Below are positions 32,302 to 41,317 of a stretch of DNA of 64,000 nt, in pieces. Under the pieces are notes generated by a model that worked only from the letters and a program-made list of their open reading frames with translations, ran no database searches and was not told the DNA's origin. Numbering within the stretch: the first letter of the stretch is position 1; every line of letters begins with the position of its first letter. Both the position numbers and the translations under genes were made by a program. The stretch spans positions 62,001-126,000 of the forward strand of contig JAGQTU010000003.1 of assembly GCA_020438865.1 (NCBI GenBank). Reading direction: 5' to 3'. The stretch comes from Mycobacterium sp. Lineage in GTDB: Bacteria > Actinomycetota > Actinomycetes > Mycobacteriales > Mycobacteriaceae.

Positions 32302-32655
32302 ATGTACCGGGGGAGATCGTTGATTGTTGCGTCGGCTGTGGTTGTCGGCCTGTTGGTCGCACCACCGGCTCATGCTGATGACACGCAGGACCAGATCTAT
32401 CTGACGTCGTTGGGGAACCGCGGGGTCAGTTGCGCCTCGCTGCCGGGTTGCGGCGGAAATGATCAGCTGTTGGGCTTGGGTCAGGCGCTGTGCAAAGACA
32501 TGGCCATCAGGTTCGACCCCGCGTTAGAGGCCAACTCCTTGATCGCGAACCAAGGGTTCACCAAAGAGCAGGCCGCGGTGGTGGTCGGTTCTGCGATCGG
32601 CGCGTATTGCCCGCAGTTCCTGGGGGCCCTTCACCAGCAAGCGGCAGGGAACTAG
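32302..32655 (+). CDS. Secreted DUF732-type protein
   Basis: 117 residues from ATG 32302 with a clear signal peptide cleaved near AHADD. The mature domain has cysteines in VSCASLPGCGG and LCKDMA, a final AYCPQF and the pattern of DUF732 proteins, which are abundant in mycobacteria and of unknown function. Confidence 0.8.
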   Translation: MYRGRSLIVASAVVVGLLVAPPAHADDTQDQIYLTSLGNRGVSCASLPGCGGNDQLLGLGQALCKDMAIRFDPALEANSLIANQGFTKEQAAVVVGSAIGAYCPQFLGALHQQAAGN

Positions 32656-32666
32656 CGGGCGCGCCG

Positions 32667-33313
32667 TTAGGGCTGCTGCGCGCCAGCCCGGTACTTGTTG
32701 ACCTGGGCCTCTAGCAGACTCATGACTTCGTTGGCGTTTGCGTTGAGCAACCCGCCACCGCCGGTGTTGAGAGGACAGGCCCGACGACGGCGAAGAATTG
32801 GAGGAGGCCGGTGTCGCCGGCGGTGATTTTGATCCCGAGGGAGCCTTCGCCGACTTTGGGTGCGGACATGGGGGCGTACGTGCTTTGGACCCCGTTGTAG
32901 GTCTCGCCGGTACAGGTCTTGAGGGCATTGGCTAATGCGTCGAAGGATGCCTTGGCTTGATCGGCGTTGGCGTACTGGCGCAGCCCCAGGCTGAGGTACT
33001 CGGCGGACATGCCGCCGCCTTTGGTGAAGTCGCGACGAACGCGGACGCTCTCCTCGAAAGGCGGTGGGTAGTCGCAGAACGTCTTCGACGGACCCTCGGC
33101 GGCGGGTGGGTCTTGGCTGTAGCCCGGGGGGAGGTCCTGCAGGTCCAGGAGGGCCTTGGCGAGTTCCTCCTTGGGCAGGATGCGGTAGGCCGGCGCGGCG
33201 GCGGTGGTGGCTGTCAGCGCAGCGGGGCTGCCGCTAGATTGCGATGTTCCGCTGTGGCCGCAGCCAGCGACCAGTAAAACAACCAAGCCGAGACTCGCCA
33301 GGGCACGTCCCAT
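32667..33313 (-). pseudogene. PknH-sensor-like lipoprotein, frameshifted near its 3' end
   Basis: Starts at ATG 33313 with a lipoprotein signal (VVLLVAGCGHS). The mature part (PKEELAKALLDLQDLPPGY...) resembles the extracellular sensor domain of PknH-type kinases and LpqN-like lipoproteins. The original frame ends at 32720. If one base is added near 32764-32775, translation continues GGGGLLNANANEVMSLLEAQ to a stop at 32667, restoring the family's final helix. Hence a recent frameshift or a base-calling error. Confidence 0.7.
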
Positions 33314-33430
33314 CAGATTCCCCCCGTCGCTAGTACGCCAGCGCATCTGAAGAAGGCCCGCCAACACGACGGTCCCCTTTAATGCCGTCACCGCGGCCGG
33401 CCAAGCACCTGGTGATCCTATTCTGTCCCT

Positions 33431-33910
33431 ATGGACGCAGCGCGGTACGTCGACCAGATCGACCGTGTGCTGGCTGCGGCGTGCGGTCTGTTGCCACCGC
33501 CGGACGGCACCTTAGCCAACCTCGACCACCCGCCAGCCCCGGCGGACATTCCCGAGGGCCGAAGCGGTCTAGCGAGTGCGGCCGCGGCGGCCGCAGAGCG
33601 CTACCAATCGGCAGGGGAGCGGGTCCGGGCAACACATGACGGGGCTTCCGGCGCTGTTGAAGGCGCCTTGGAGGCGGCTCGGGAGGCGGCCCGCACCGCA
33701 GAGGGCATTCGCAGTGCCGCTCAGGTACGGGCTGCGGCCCTTCTGCCGGTCGCGAACACACCCGCCGGGCTACGAACGCTCGTGGACACGATGGCGTCTT
33801 CGCTGGCATCCATGCAGAACCTTCTGAGCAGCACAAGAGCGCAGATGGGCACCTCAGCAGGGGAGATACGCCGCCACAGCGGGGACTGGCGCGGCATTTT
33901 GGACACCTGA
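33431..33910 (+). CDS. Stand-alone relative of the hydrolase N-terminal domain
   Basis: 159 residues. The start (YVDQIDRVLAAACGLLPPP) and helical layout follow the same scheme as the shared domain of the two hydrolases (YVAQVDRALGSGQALYP), but the sequence is diverged and no catalytic domain follows. It lies 86 bp upstream of the NlpC/P60 hydrolase. It may be an accessory partner that forms a coiled coil with the hydrolases, or a diverged duplicate. Confidence 0.65.
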   Translation: MDAARYVDQIDRVLAAACGLLPPPDGTLANLDHPPAPADIPEGRSGLASAAAAAAERYQSAGERVRATHDGASGAVEGALEAAREAARTAEGIRSAAQVRAAALLPVANTPAGLRTLVDTMASSLASMQNLLSSTRAQMGTSAGEIRRHSGDWRGILDT

Positions 33911-33956
33911 TCACCCGGGGAGTGCCTGGCAGCAAACTTTGGCTCCCGTCTCGGAC

Positions 33957-34445
33957 GTGGTCGCTGTAAGTCCGTGGTGCCGTTAGCGTTGGTGGGATGA
34001 GCGGATCGGTGGGGGCGTATGTCGCCCAGGTCGACCGCGCTTTGGGCAGTGGTCAAGCGTTGTATCCGGCCTCCATCAGCCCGGTCGGGGTGGCCACCGA
34101 CCTGCCCCCATCACCTCCGCCGCCGCCAGGCAGCAGTGGCACCGCCGAGGGTGCCGATGCCGCGGGGGGCCGCTATCAGTCTCAGTGGCAGGCCGCCCGC
34201 GGTACCGACGGTCAGGCCAGTAGCGCGGCCTCGGCCGGGCAGGCCGAGGCCCAAGCCGGCCGGGCGGGGGCTAGCGGGGTGCGCGGGTCCGCCCAGGCTC
34301 AGGCCGCCGCGATCGCCCCAGCGACCGGGTCCCCGGCCGGGGTGAAGTTGTTGGTCTCGGCGATGGACGACAAGCTGGCCGCGATGCAGCGCCAACTGAC
34401 CACCACCCAGGAACAAAACCGGCTTCTCGCCATCCGCATGCGGCA
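33957..34445 (+). repeat. 489-bp direct repeat, copy 2
   Basis: Second copy of the 16798-17286 repeat. It covers the 40 bp upstream of the NlpC/P60 gene and its first 149 codons. The encoded segments are identical in protein sequence; the few base differences are silent. The sequences on either side of the two copies are unrelated. Confidence 0.9.
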
Positions 34446-35052
34446 GGTGGCGATGGCCTATCGGATGGGCGGGATGGGAGGTATGTCTCGCGGGATGTCG
34501 CCGATGATCGGCGCTGGGGTCAATGCCGGCATGGGCATGGCAAGTCCGGCATTGGGCAGCATGGGACAGCTCGGCGGCGGTTTGGGATCGACGGTGTCTT
34601 CGGCGATGTCTCCGTTCGCGCAGGCCGGATCGTGGGCGTCGCCGAGCTCGGCCGGCCTTGACCGCATCTTCGGCAGCGAGGGACGCGGCTCTGACGCTGG
34701 GCAACGGGCCGTCCAGTTCGCCCGAACCAAGTTGGGCCTGCCCTACATCTGGGGTGCGACCGGACCTCGGGCGTATGACTGTTCGGGTTTGGTGCAGGCG
34801 GCTTACCGGGCGGCGGGCATTGGGTTGCCTCGCACCACTTATCAGATGATTCATGTCGGTCAGCCGGTGTCCCGATCGGACATACGCCCCGGTGACCTCA
34901 TTTTGAGCAATTTCAGTGCCCCGGGCCGGCCTGAGCACGTACAGCTGGCGATCTCCTCGTCGATGGTGATCGAGGCACCACGTCCCGGCGGGCACGTCCA
35001 GATCTCGAGCATTCCGTCCGGCCCGATCGCCGTTCGCCGGATCGCGCGTTAG
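33997..35052 (+). CDS. ESX-associated NlpC/P60 peptidoglycan endopeptidase
   Basis: 351 residues. Residues 1-149 are the shared helical domain; a Met/Gly/Ala linker follows. Residues about 235-345 form an NlpC/P60 domain with catalytic Cys262 (YDCSGL), His314 (EHVQLAI) and probable third residue His333. It would cut peptidoglycan stem peptides. It lacks a signal peptide and lies immediately upstream of eccB, so it is probably exported by, and helps install, this ESX system. Confidence 0.85.
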   Translation: MSGSVGAYVAQVDRALGSGQALYPASISPVGVATDLPPSPPPPPGSSGTAEGADAAGGRYQSQWQAARGTDGQASSAASAGQAEAQAGRAGASGVRGSAQAQAAAIAPATGSPAGVKLLVSAMDDKLAAMQRQLTTTQEQNRLLAIRMRQVAMAYRMGGMGGMSRGMSPMIGAGVNAGMGMASPALGSMGQLGGGLGSTVSSAMSPFAQAGSWASPSSAGLDRIFGSEGRGSDAGQRAVQFARTKLGLPYIWGATGPRAYDCSGLVQAAYRAAGIGLPRTTYQMIHVGQPVSRSDIRPGDLILSNFSAPGRPEHVQLAISSSMVIEAPRPGGHVQISSIPSGPIAVRRIAR

Positions 35053-35069
35053 ATGGGAAGGGAATAGGG

Positions 35070-36602
35070 GTGGCGCAGCACAACGCGATGACACCGCCAG
35101 GCGAGGACCCGCGGCGCACAGGCCGCGGTTTGGGGTTGGCGACCCGCGTCCAGGTCGCCGCTCACTCGTTCATGGCCCGGCGTGCAGACCTGGGCCTCAC
35201 CCGCCGACGGGTGCGCATGGAATCCGACCCGGGCCGTCGTGAGTCGATGGCGATCATCGGCTCCATCACCTTGACCGCGGTCATCTGTCTCGCCGCACTG
35301 TTCTGGAGCTTTTTGCGACCTGCCGGCTCGGCAGGACAGGCCTCCATCATCGCCGACCAGAAGACCGGTGCGCTCTATGTGCGCGTCGGCCAGACGCTGT
35401 ATCCCGCGTTGAATCTGGCCAGTGCCCGACTGATCGCCGGTCAGGCCGATAACCCGGTTCGGGTGCGGCGCAGCGAGATTGACGGGATGGCGCGCGGACC
35501 GTTGGTGGGTATCCCGGGTGCGCCGTCGATGCTGGACGCGACCTCGCCGACGACCTCATCATGGCTGGTCTGCGACGCGGTGACCAAGACGTTCGGCGTG
35601 AACGCCCCCGAACCGGTGGCGGTGACCGTGATCGACGGTCAGCCTGAGCTGTCCGAGCGCCGCAGGACGCTGCAGCCAAACGATGCGCTGCTGCTGCGCT
35701 ACGACAACAGCGTCTGGTTGATCCGAGAGGGCCGGCGCTCGCGGGTGGATCCGGCTCAACGCCCGGTGTTGTTGGCGCTGGGGGTTTCCGACTCGGCCCT
35801 AGCAGCGGCGCGCACGATGAGCCAAGCGTTGTTCGACGCGATCCCGGTCGGCCCGTCGCTGACCGTTCCGGTGATTCCCGGCGCGGGAACACCAGCCGGT
35901 TTCCCGGGCGCTCCCGGCCCGGTGGGCACCGTGGTGAGCACACCGCAGGTCGGGGGACAAACCACGTACTCAGTGGTGCTCCCGGCAGGCATGCAGGAAG
36001 TCACTCCGATCGTGGCCCAGATCGTGGAAAACGCCAACCGTGCTGGGGCGGCGGTGCCGGTGGTCGCTGGCCCACAACTGGCCGCGCTTCCCGCGGTGAC
36101 GACCCTAGATGTGTCCGGCTATCCCGATGCGCCGCTGAATATCGTTGATAATCAGGAGAATCCGGCGACCTGCTGGTGGTGGAAGAAAGCCGATGGTGAG
36201 GACCGAGCCAGCATCGACATCATCTCGGGGGCATCCATTCCTATCCCTGAGGACCAGGTCGACAAAGCGGTGGAGCTGGTCAACGCCGAACGCAGCCCCG
36301 CCCAGGCCAATAAGGTCTTCTTCGGCCCGGACTACGCCAATTACGTGATTACGACCGGCAATGACGAGACCGCCTCAAGCCAGGAGACCCTGTGGTGGGT
36401 GTCGGACTCGGGGGCCCGCTTCGGTGTTCCCCGCGATGAGGAAACCCTGCGCGCCTTGGGGTTCAGCACACCGCCGAAGCCTGCACCCTGGTCGGTCCTG
36501 CGCCTTCTCGCCCCGGGGCCGGCGCTGACGAAGGCTGGAGCCTTGGTTCGTCACGACACATTGCCGGCCAACGCCGGTGGGAAACTGGAGCAGCCGAAAT
36601 GA
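35070..36602 (+). CDS. eccB: EccB, ESX membrane-complex component
   Basis: 510 residues from GTG 35070 with GGGAAGGG upstream. A cytosolic N-terminus of about 60 residues, one membrane helix (about 60-82) and a large periplasmic repeat domain. Two cysteines (WLVCDA and PATCWW) are placed to form the disulfide usual in EccB. Its TGA overlaps the eccC ATG (ATGA). It opens the ESX core, whose order eccB-eccC-PE-PPE-esx-esx-espG-espI-eccD-mycP-eccE-eccA matches chromosomal ESX-2. Confidence 0.95.
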   Translation: MAQHNAMTPPGEDPRRTGRGLGLATRVQVAAHSFMARRADLGLTRRRVRMESDPGRRESMAIIGSITLTAVICLAALFWSFLRPAGSAGQASIIADQKTGALYVRVGQTLYPALNLASARLIAGQADNPVRVRRSEIDGMARGPLVGIPGAPSMLDATSPTTSSWLVCDAVTKTFGVNAPEPVAVTVIDGQPELSERRRTLQPNDALLLRYDNSVWLIREGRRSRVDPAQRPVLLALGVSDSALAAARTMSQALFDAIPVGPSLTVPVIPGAGTPAGFPGAPGPVGTVVSTPQVGGQTTYSVVLPAGMQEVTPIVAQIVENANRAGAAVPVVAGPQLAALPAVTTLDVSGYPDAPLNIVDNQENPATCWWWKKADGEDRASIDIISGASIPIPEDQVDKAVELVNAERSPAQANKVFFGPDYANYVITTGNDETASSQETLWWVSDSGARFGVPRDEETLRALGFSTPPKPAPWSVLRLLAPGPALTKAGALVRHDTLPANAGGKLEQPK

Positions 36603-39600
36603 AACTGGGGTTTCCGCGGTCACAGCCCGGCAGCGTCAAGCCGCCGACCGAGATCAAACCCGAAGCTGTCGGACTTCCGGCCCCATTGAAAGTCCCCCCG
36701 CCAGAACCGAAGCCGTGGTGGATTGTTGTGGTGGCGGTCGGCGTCGTCGGCATCGTCGTGGGCATGGTGGTGGTGTCGTTTGCCTCGGGCGCGAGGACCT
36801 TCAATGGGGCGTATTCGATCTTTCCGCTGATGATCATCTTCGGCGTGGTGAGCATGCTGTTCGGCGGCCGGTTCGGCGGCGGCCAGCAGATGAGCCGCGG
36901 CAAGATGGACGCGCTGCGAGCCCGATTCATGTTGGTGCTCGATGATCTGCGCGAGCGGGTGGGCCGCGCCGCCGACGCTTTGGACACCAATTACCGCTGG
37001 TATCACCCTCCGGTGGACACCCTGGAAGCGGCTTTGGGCGGCCCGCGGATGTGGGAGCGCTCTCCGACGGGCAAGGACTCCTGGTTCGGGGTGGCCCGCG
37101 TCGGGGTGGGCATGACGGCCTTGACCGAAGCCGAGGCGGTGGTGTTCTCCGAACCCCAGGACATGCCGACCGAGATCGAGATGGAGCCGGCCACCGGAAA
37201 GGCGTTGCAGGAGTTCGTCCGCTACCAAAGTGTCTGCTACGGCACCCCGGCACTGATTTCGCTGCTTGTGGAACCGGGTTATCGCCTCGACGGCGAGCGC
37301 GATCACCTACTGGCGTTGATACGGGCGGTGCTGGCCCAGTTGACGTTCTCCCACGGGCCCGACCATCTGCGGCTGATCGTGGTGACTGACGACGAGCAGG
37401 AGTGGGACTGGGTCAAATGGCTTCCGCACGCGGGGGATCCGAAGATCGAGGACGCCGCCGGGCCGGTGCGCATGGTGTACACCTCGGTCGGCGATTTCGC
37501 CAATGCCCAGTTCGATGCGGTGCTCAAAGGCCGCGACGCGTTCCGGCCCCGCCATGCCGCCGTGCATGAACCGGTCTCACCGATGCCGCACACCGTGGTT
37601 GTCGCCGACATCGACGACAACAGCGGGTGGCAGCAGCTCGTCGGGGCCCTCGGGGTGGAGGGTGTGACGTTCTTCGATCTGCGCGGGGGAGTTCCGCCGT
37701 GCCGCGGTGGGTCGCGGATGCTGCGGATCGGGCAGGACGCCGTGGTCCAGGCTGTCCCGCGCGACGGCCAGACCTGGGCGGCCTACGAGGAAGACGGTCT
37801 CACCTTTTTCGCCCTGGCCGATCAGCTGTCCCGCGAGGACGCGGAGCGCTTCGCCATGCACATGGCGCGATGGCGGTTGACCGAGGCCTACGAAATTGGC
37901 GATGTGGCTGAGGATCTCACCATCGGCAGACCCCGCGATATTCTGGCCTACTGGGGAATCACTGACCCCGCGCACATCGATTTCCCGAAGCTGTGGGCGC
38001 AGCACTCCGACATCAATTCTCCTGAGCGCCTGCGGATTCCGTTCGGCAATCGCACCGATACCGGCGAGCTCGTTCTGCTGGACATGAAGGACATGAATCA
38101 GGGGGGCGACGGCCCTCATGGCGTGCTCTCGGGCACCACGGGATCGGGAAAGACCACCGCGCTCCGCACGCTCATCACCTCCATTTTTCTCGGGCACCCG
38201 CCGGAGAACGTGCAGGTTGTACTTGCCGACTGCAAGGGCGGCGCCGGGGTCAAGCCCTTTGAGGGCTGCCCGCATGTCAGCCATGTCATCACCGACTTGG
38301 AGAAGGATCAGGGCGGGCTGATGGACCGCTTCATCGACGCGCTCTGGGGGGAGATCTCCCGCCGCAAGCAGATCTGCGACTCGGTGGACGCCGACGACGC
38401 CGAGCACTACAACATCATTCGGGAGAAGGAGGCCCGCAAGGGCAACATGCTTCCCCCGCTGCCGGCGCTCATCGTGGTCATCGACGAGTTCAAGGAACTG
38501 TTTCGCATCAAGCAGTCGGCCCCCGAGGTCCTCGACCAGATCGGCCGTCAGGGACGCTCCTACTGGGTGCATATGTTGATGGCGTCCCAGGACATCGACA
38601 GCCGCGCTGAGAAACTCTTGGAGAACGTGGGCTACCGGATGGTGCTGCGCGCCAACACCCCCGCCAGCGCCGCCGCCGCCGGCGTGCCGCAGGCGGTGAA
38701 TCTGCCCCGCGAGGTCGGCGTTGGGTATCTGCGCACAGGTGCGGCGGAGAAGCTGCTGAAGTTCAAGGTGGAAAGCCTCTGGCGGGAGTACCGGAAGCGC
38801 CGCGACAGTGACGAGCAGGAGACTGTGGTAGCCACCGCGGGCGTGGATTACCTTGAGCCGCAACTGTTCACCACCGCCTTCTTGCCGCTTCCTGAGTCCA
38901 TCACCAGCATTGGTGACCATCCGGCCGAAGCCGCCGCTGAGGCCGCCTCCGTGGATCGTGGCCTGGAAGGCGTTGCGGGCATTGACGGCGAAGCCGACCG
39001 CAATGGGCAGGGCAGCGGTGACGGTGAGGACGAGGACCCCTCGACCCCGACGGTCGGGTTGGTGATCCGCGATCAGTTGCGTCAGATCGACTTTGAGCCG
39101 TTCCGGTTGTGGTGCCCGCCGTTGGATGAGCCGCTGCCGATCGACGCGGTGGTGCAGATGTACCGGGGCAAGCCGTGGACACAGGATTACGGCACCCCGG
39201 GCGATCTGGTATTCCCGATCGGCATCATCGACCGCCCTTACAAGCAGGACCAGCAGCCGCAGTTGGTCAACGCCGCCGGGGAAGGCGCCAACGTGATGGT
39301 CGTGGGCGGCAACGGGTCCGGCAAGACCACGACGCTGCAGAGCCTGGTGTGCTCGGCTGCCTTGACTCACACCCCCGAGGCGGTCCAGTTCTACATCCTG
39401 GCGTTGGGTTCTCCGGCGCTGGGATCGGTCGCGGAACTGCCGCATGTGGGTTCGGTGGCCTACGCCCTTGACGAAGACGGTATCCGCCGGACCGTCGCTG
39501 AGTTGATGGAGCTGCTGGCCTCGCGTCAGCGCAGCTTCCCGCAGTGCGGCGTCAACGGTGTCGAGCAGTTCCGCCGGCGCAAGTTCGGCGACGAGCCCGG

Positions 39601-40897
39601 GCCGGTGCCCGACGATCCCTACGGCGATGTGTTCCTGGTCATCGACGACTTCAAGGCCTTGACTGAGGACACCTCCACCATCCGCGGCCGCGAGGCGATC
39701 GTCGCCCAGATCAGCACACTGATCTTGCAGGGCCGAAGCTACGGCATCCACGTCATGGTGTCGGTGCTGCGGGAGAACAACTTGCCGCTGGGTGCGCGGC
39801 ATGCCTTCCCGTCGCGGATCGAGTTGAAGCTGGCCGCCGACATCGACTCCCAGAACGTCAAAGCCCGTGAGGCGGCGAAGGTTCCGGTCGGACGACCCGG
39901 TCGGGGGATGGTCGCGCAGAACTACCCGCGTGAGGGTGTCGAGCCAGTCGGTCTGCACACGATGACCGCCCGCCCGGCGTTGTCGGGCACGCCGAGCGAG
40001 GTGTTCGACTCCTCCAGCGTGGTCGCGGCGGTGCGCCGTGTCGCGTCCGGCTACAACCCGGCTCCCTCCGTGCGCCGCCTGCCCGACGCGCTGTCGTTGG
40101 CAGACCTGCGAACCCTGGCCCGCACCACCAGCAGCGGCTCACCGTTGGCCTCAGTGCTATGGGGGATGGACGAGTTCGCCCGCCCGGTCAGCTTCGACGG
40201 CCCACACCTGTTGGTCACCGGCCAAGCCAAATGCGGCCGGACGACCCTGTGCCGCACAGTGCTCTCCGAGATCGCGCGTGTGTATGCCCCCGGGGCCGAC
40301 GCCGCGATCCCCGATCCGGCCGATCCGCGCGAACGGGCTCAGGTCTGGCTGGTGACTCCGCGCCGGGAGCTGCTCCAGGAACTCGGCGGCGACTTCCTGC
40401 AGGGCTGGGCCTACCAGCCCGACGGGATCAAAGCCCTAATGACCGACTTGGCCGCCCGGCTGGCCGAACGAGCTCCCGCGCCTGGATTGTCACTGGAGGA
40501 GAGCTTGGCCCACCAATGGTCGGGGCCGCGGATGTTCCTCATCATCGACGACGCCGAACGGCTCGGCAGCGGGGCGTTCGACTCCCCGCTGGACGTGCGC
40601 GCCCCCAACGGGATGACCATGGCACAACTGGTCGCCGGAGCCAGCGACGTCGGCCTGCATGTGCTCTACACGCGTTCGTTCGGCACCTGGATCAACGGTC
40701 AGAGAGCAGACCCGGTCATCGCAACGATGGTTCAAGCAAACGCACCGCTCCTCATGATGGACAGCAACCCCGACCCCGGATTCATCATCGGCCGATTCCG
40801 AGGTCACGCCATGCCTCGTGGCCGTGGCCTGCTGATTTCCTCGTCAGAGTCGGCCCGCTACACCCAAGTCGCCATCCCGTCAGGAGGTCAGAATTGA
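36599..40897 (+). CDS. eccC: EccC, FtsK/SpoIIIE-type secretion ATPase (unsplit)
   Basis: 1432 residues in one chain, unlike ESX-1 where EccC is split. Two membrane helices (about 40-95) are followed by three ATPase domains. D1 has GTTGSGKTT (about 512) with VVIDEF; D2 has GGNGSGKTTT (about 902) with LVIDDF; D3 has GQAKCGRTT (about 1206) with LIIDDA. In D3 the Walker A lysine is arginine, so this domain may bind substrate without hydrolysing ATP. EccC recognises Esx-type export signals and drives secretion. Confidence 0.96.
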   Translation: MKLGFPRSQPGSVKPPTEIKPEAVGLPAPLKVPPPEPKPWWIVVVAVGVVGIVVGMVVVSFASGARTFNGAYSIFPLMIIFGVVSMLFGGRFGGGQQMSRGKMDALRARFMLVLDDLRERVGRAADALDTNYRWYHPPVDTLEAALGGPRMWERSPTGKDSWFGVARVGVGMTALTEAEAVVFSEPQDMPTEIEMEPATGKALQEFVRYQSVCYGTPALISLLVEPGYRLDGERDHLLALIRAVLAQLTFSHGPDHLRLIVVTDDEQEWDWVKWLPHAGDPKIEDAAGPVRMVYTSVGDFANAQFDAVLKGRDAFRPRHAAVHEPVSPMPHTVVVADIDDNSGWQQLVGALGVEGVTFFDLRGGVPPCRGGSRMLRIGQDAVVQAVPRDGQTWAAYEEDGLTFFALADQLSREDAERFAMHMARWRLTEAYEIGDVAEDLTIGRPRDILAYWGITDPAHIDFPKLWAQHSDINSPERLRIPFGNRTDTGELVLLDMKDMNQGGDGPHGVLSGTTGSGKTTALRTLITSIFLGHPPENVQVVLADCKGGAGVKPFEGCPHVSHVITDLEKDQGGLMDRFIDALWGEISRRKQICDSVDADDAEHYNIIREKEARKGNMLPPLPALIVVIDEFKELFRIKQSAPEVLDQIGRQGRSYWVHMLMASQDIDSRAEKLLENVGYRMVLRANTPASAAAAGVPQAVNLPREVGVGYLRTGAAEKLLKFKVESLWREYRKRRDSDEQETVVATAGVDYLEPQLFTTAFLPLPESITSIGDHPAEAAAEAASVDRGLEGVAGIDGEADRNGQGSGDGEDEDPSTPTVGLVIRDQLRQIDFEPFRLWCPPLDEPLPIDAVVQMYRGKPWTQDYGTPGDLVFPIGIIDRPYKQDQQPQLVNAAGEGANVMVVGGNGSGKTTTLQSLVCSAALTHTPEAVQFYILALGSPALGSVAELPHVGSVAYALDEDGIRRTVAELMELLASRQRSFPQCGVNGVEQFRRRKFGDEPGPVPDDPYGDVFLVIDDFKALTEDTSTIRGREAIVAQISTLILQGRSYGIHVMVSVLRENNLPLGARHAFPSRIELKLAADIDSQNVKAREAAKVPVGRPGRGMVAQNYPREGVEPVGLHTMTARPALSGTPSEVFDSSSVVAAVRRVASGYNPAPSVRRLPDALSLADLRTLARTTSSGSPLASVLWGMDEFARPVSFDGPHLLVTGQAKCGRTTLCRTVLSEIARVYAPGADAAIPDPADPRERAQVWLVTPRRELLQELGGDFLQGWAYQPDGIKALMTDLAARLAERAPAPGLSLEESLAHQWSGPRMFLIIDDAERLGSGAFDSPLDVRAPNGMTMAQLVAGASDVGLHVLYTRSFGTWINGQRADPVIATMVQANAPLLMMDSNPDPGFIIGRFRGHAMPRGRGLLISSSESARYTQVAIPSGGQN

Positions 40898-40984
40898 TAG
40901 CTGCAGCAAATAAGATTGGTTATGCCTGGCAAACGTCAGGTACGCTGTGTCCAGCACCACAACACGGGGAGGTATAGGGACGTC

Positions 40985-41287
40985 ATGAGCTTCTTTTCAG
41001 TGGAACCCGCGGAGATGACCGCCGGTGCGGCGACCATGATGGGACTCGGGTCGGCGATGACCGGAGCGAGCGCCGCAGCAGCCGCACCCACCATGGGTGT
41101 CATCCCCCCGGGCCTGGAAGAGACCAGCGCCCTGCTGGCGGCGTCGTTGTCCACCCACGGCGCGGTGTATCAGGCCGCCGCCATGGTGGCCGACATGTTC
41201 CATCAGCTGGCGGCGGTGAACCTGGCGACCAACGGGGCCGGGTACGAGGCGGTCGACGTCGCCGCGGCCACCGGCGCCCTGCTGTAA
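40985..41287 (+). CDS. PE family protein
   Basis: 100 residues from ATG 40985 with GGGGAGG upstream. Typical PE hairpin, starting MSFFSVEPAEMTAGA and containing the IPPGLEETSALLAA turn. The export signal YEAVD (YxxxD/E) lies near the C-terminus. It has no extra domain. It is paired with the PPE gene 30 bp downstream; PE/PPE dimers bind EspG and are secreted by the ESX machine. The 87-bp gap before it may hold a separate promoter. Confidence 0.93.
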   Translation: MSFFSVEPAEMTAGAATMMGLGSAMTGASAAAAAPTMGVIPPGLEETSALLAASLSTHGAVYQAAAMVADMFHQLAAVNLATNGAGYEAVDVAAATGALL

Positions 41288-41317
41288 GGGGTTTTCCCGC
41301 TTGACGGGGAGTGCACC

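Noticed and set aside
37577-39958. A 793-codon open frame on the minus strand inside eccC
   Set aside because: It is the mirror of the high-GC codon pattern of eccC, with low-complexity His/Gln/Arg-rich protein and no domain.
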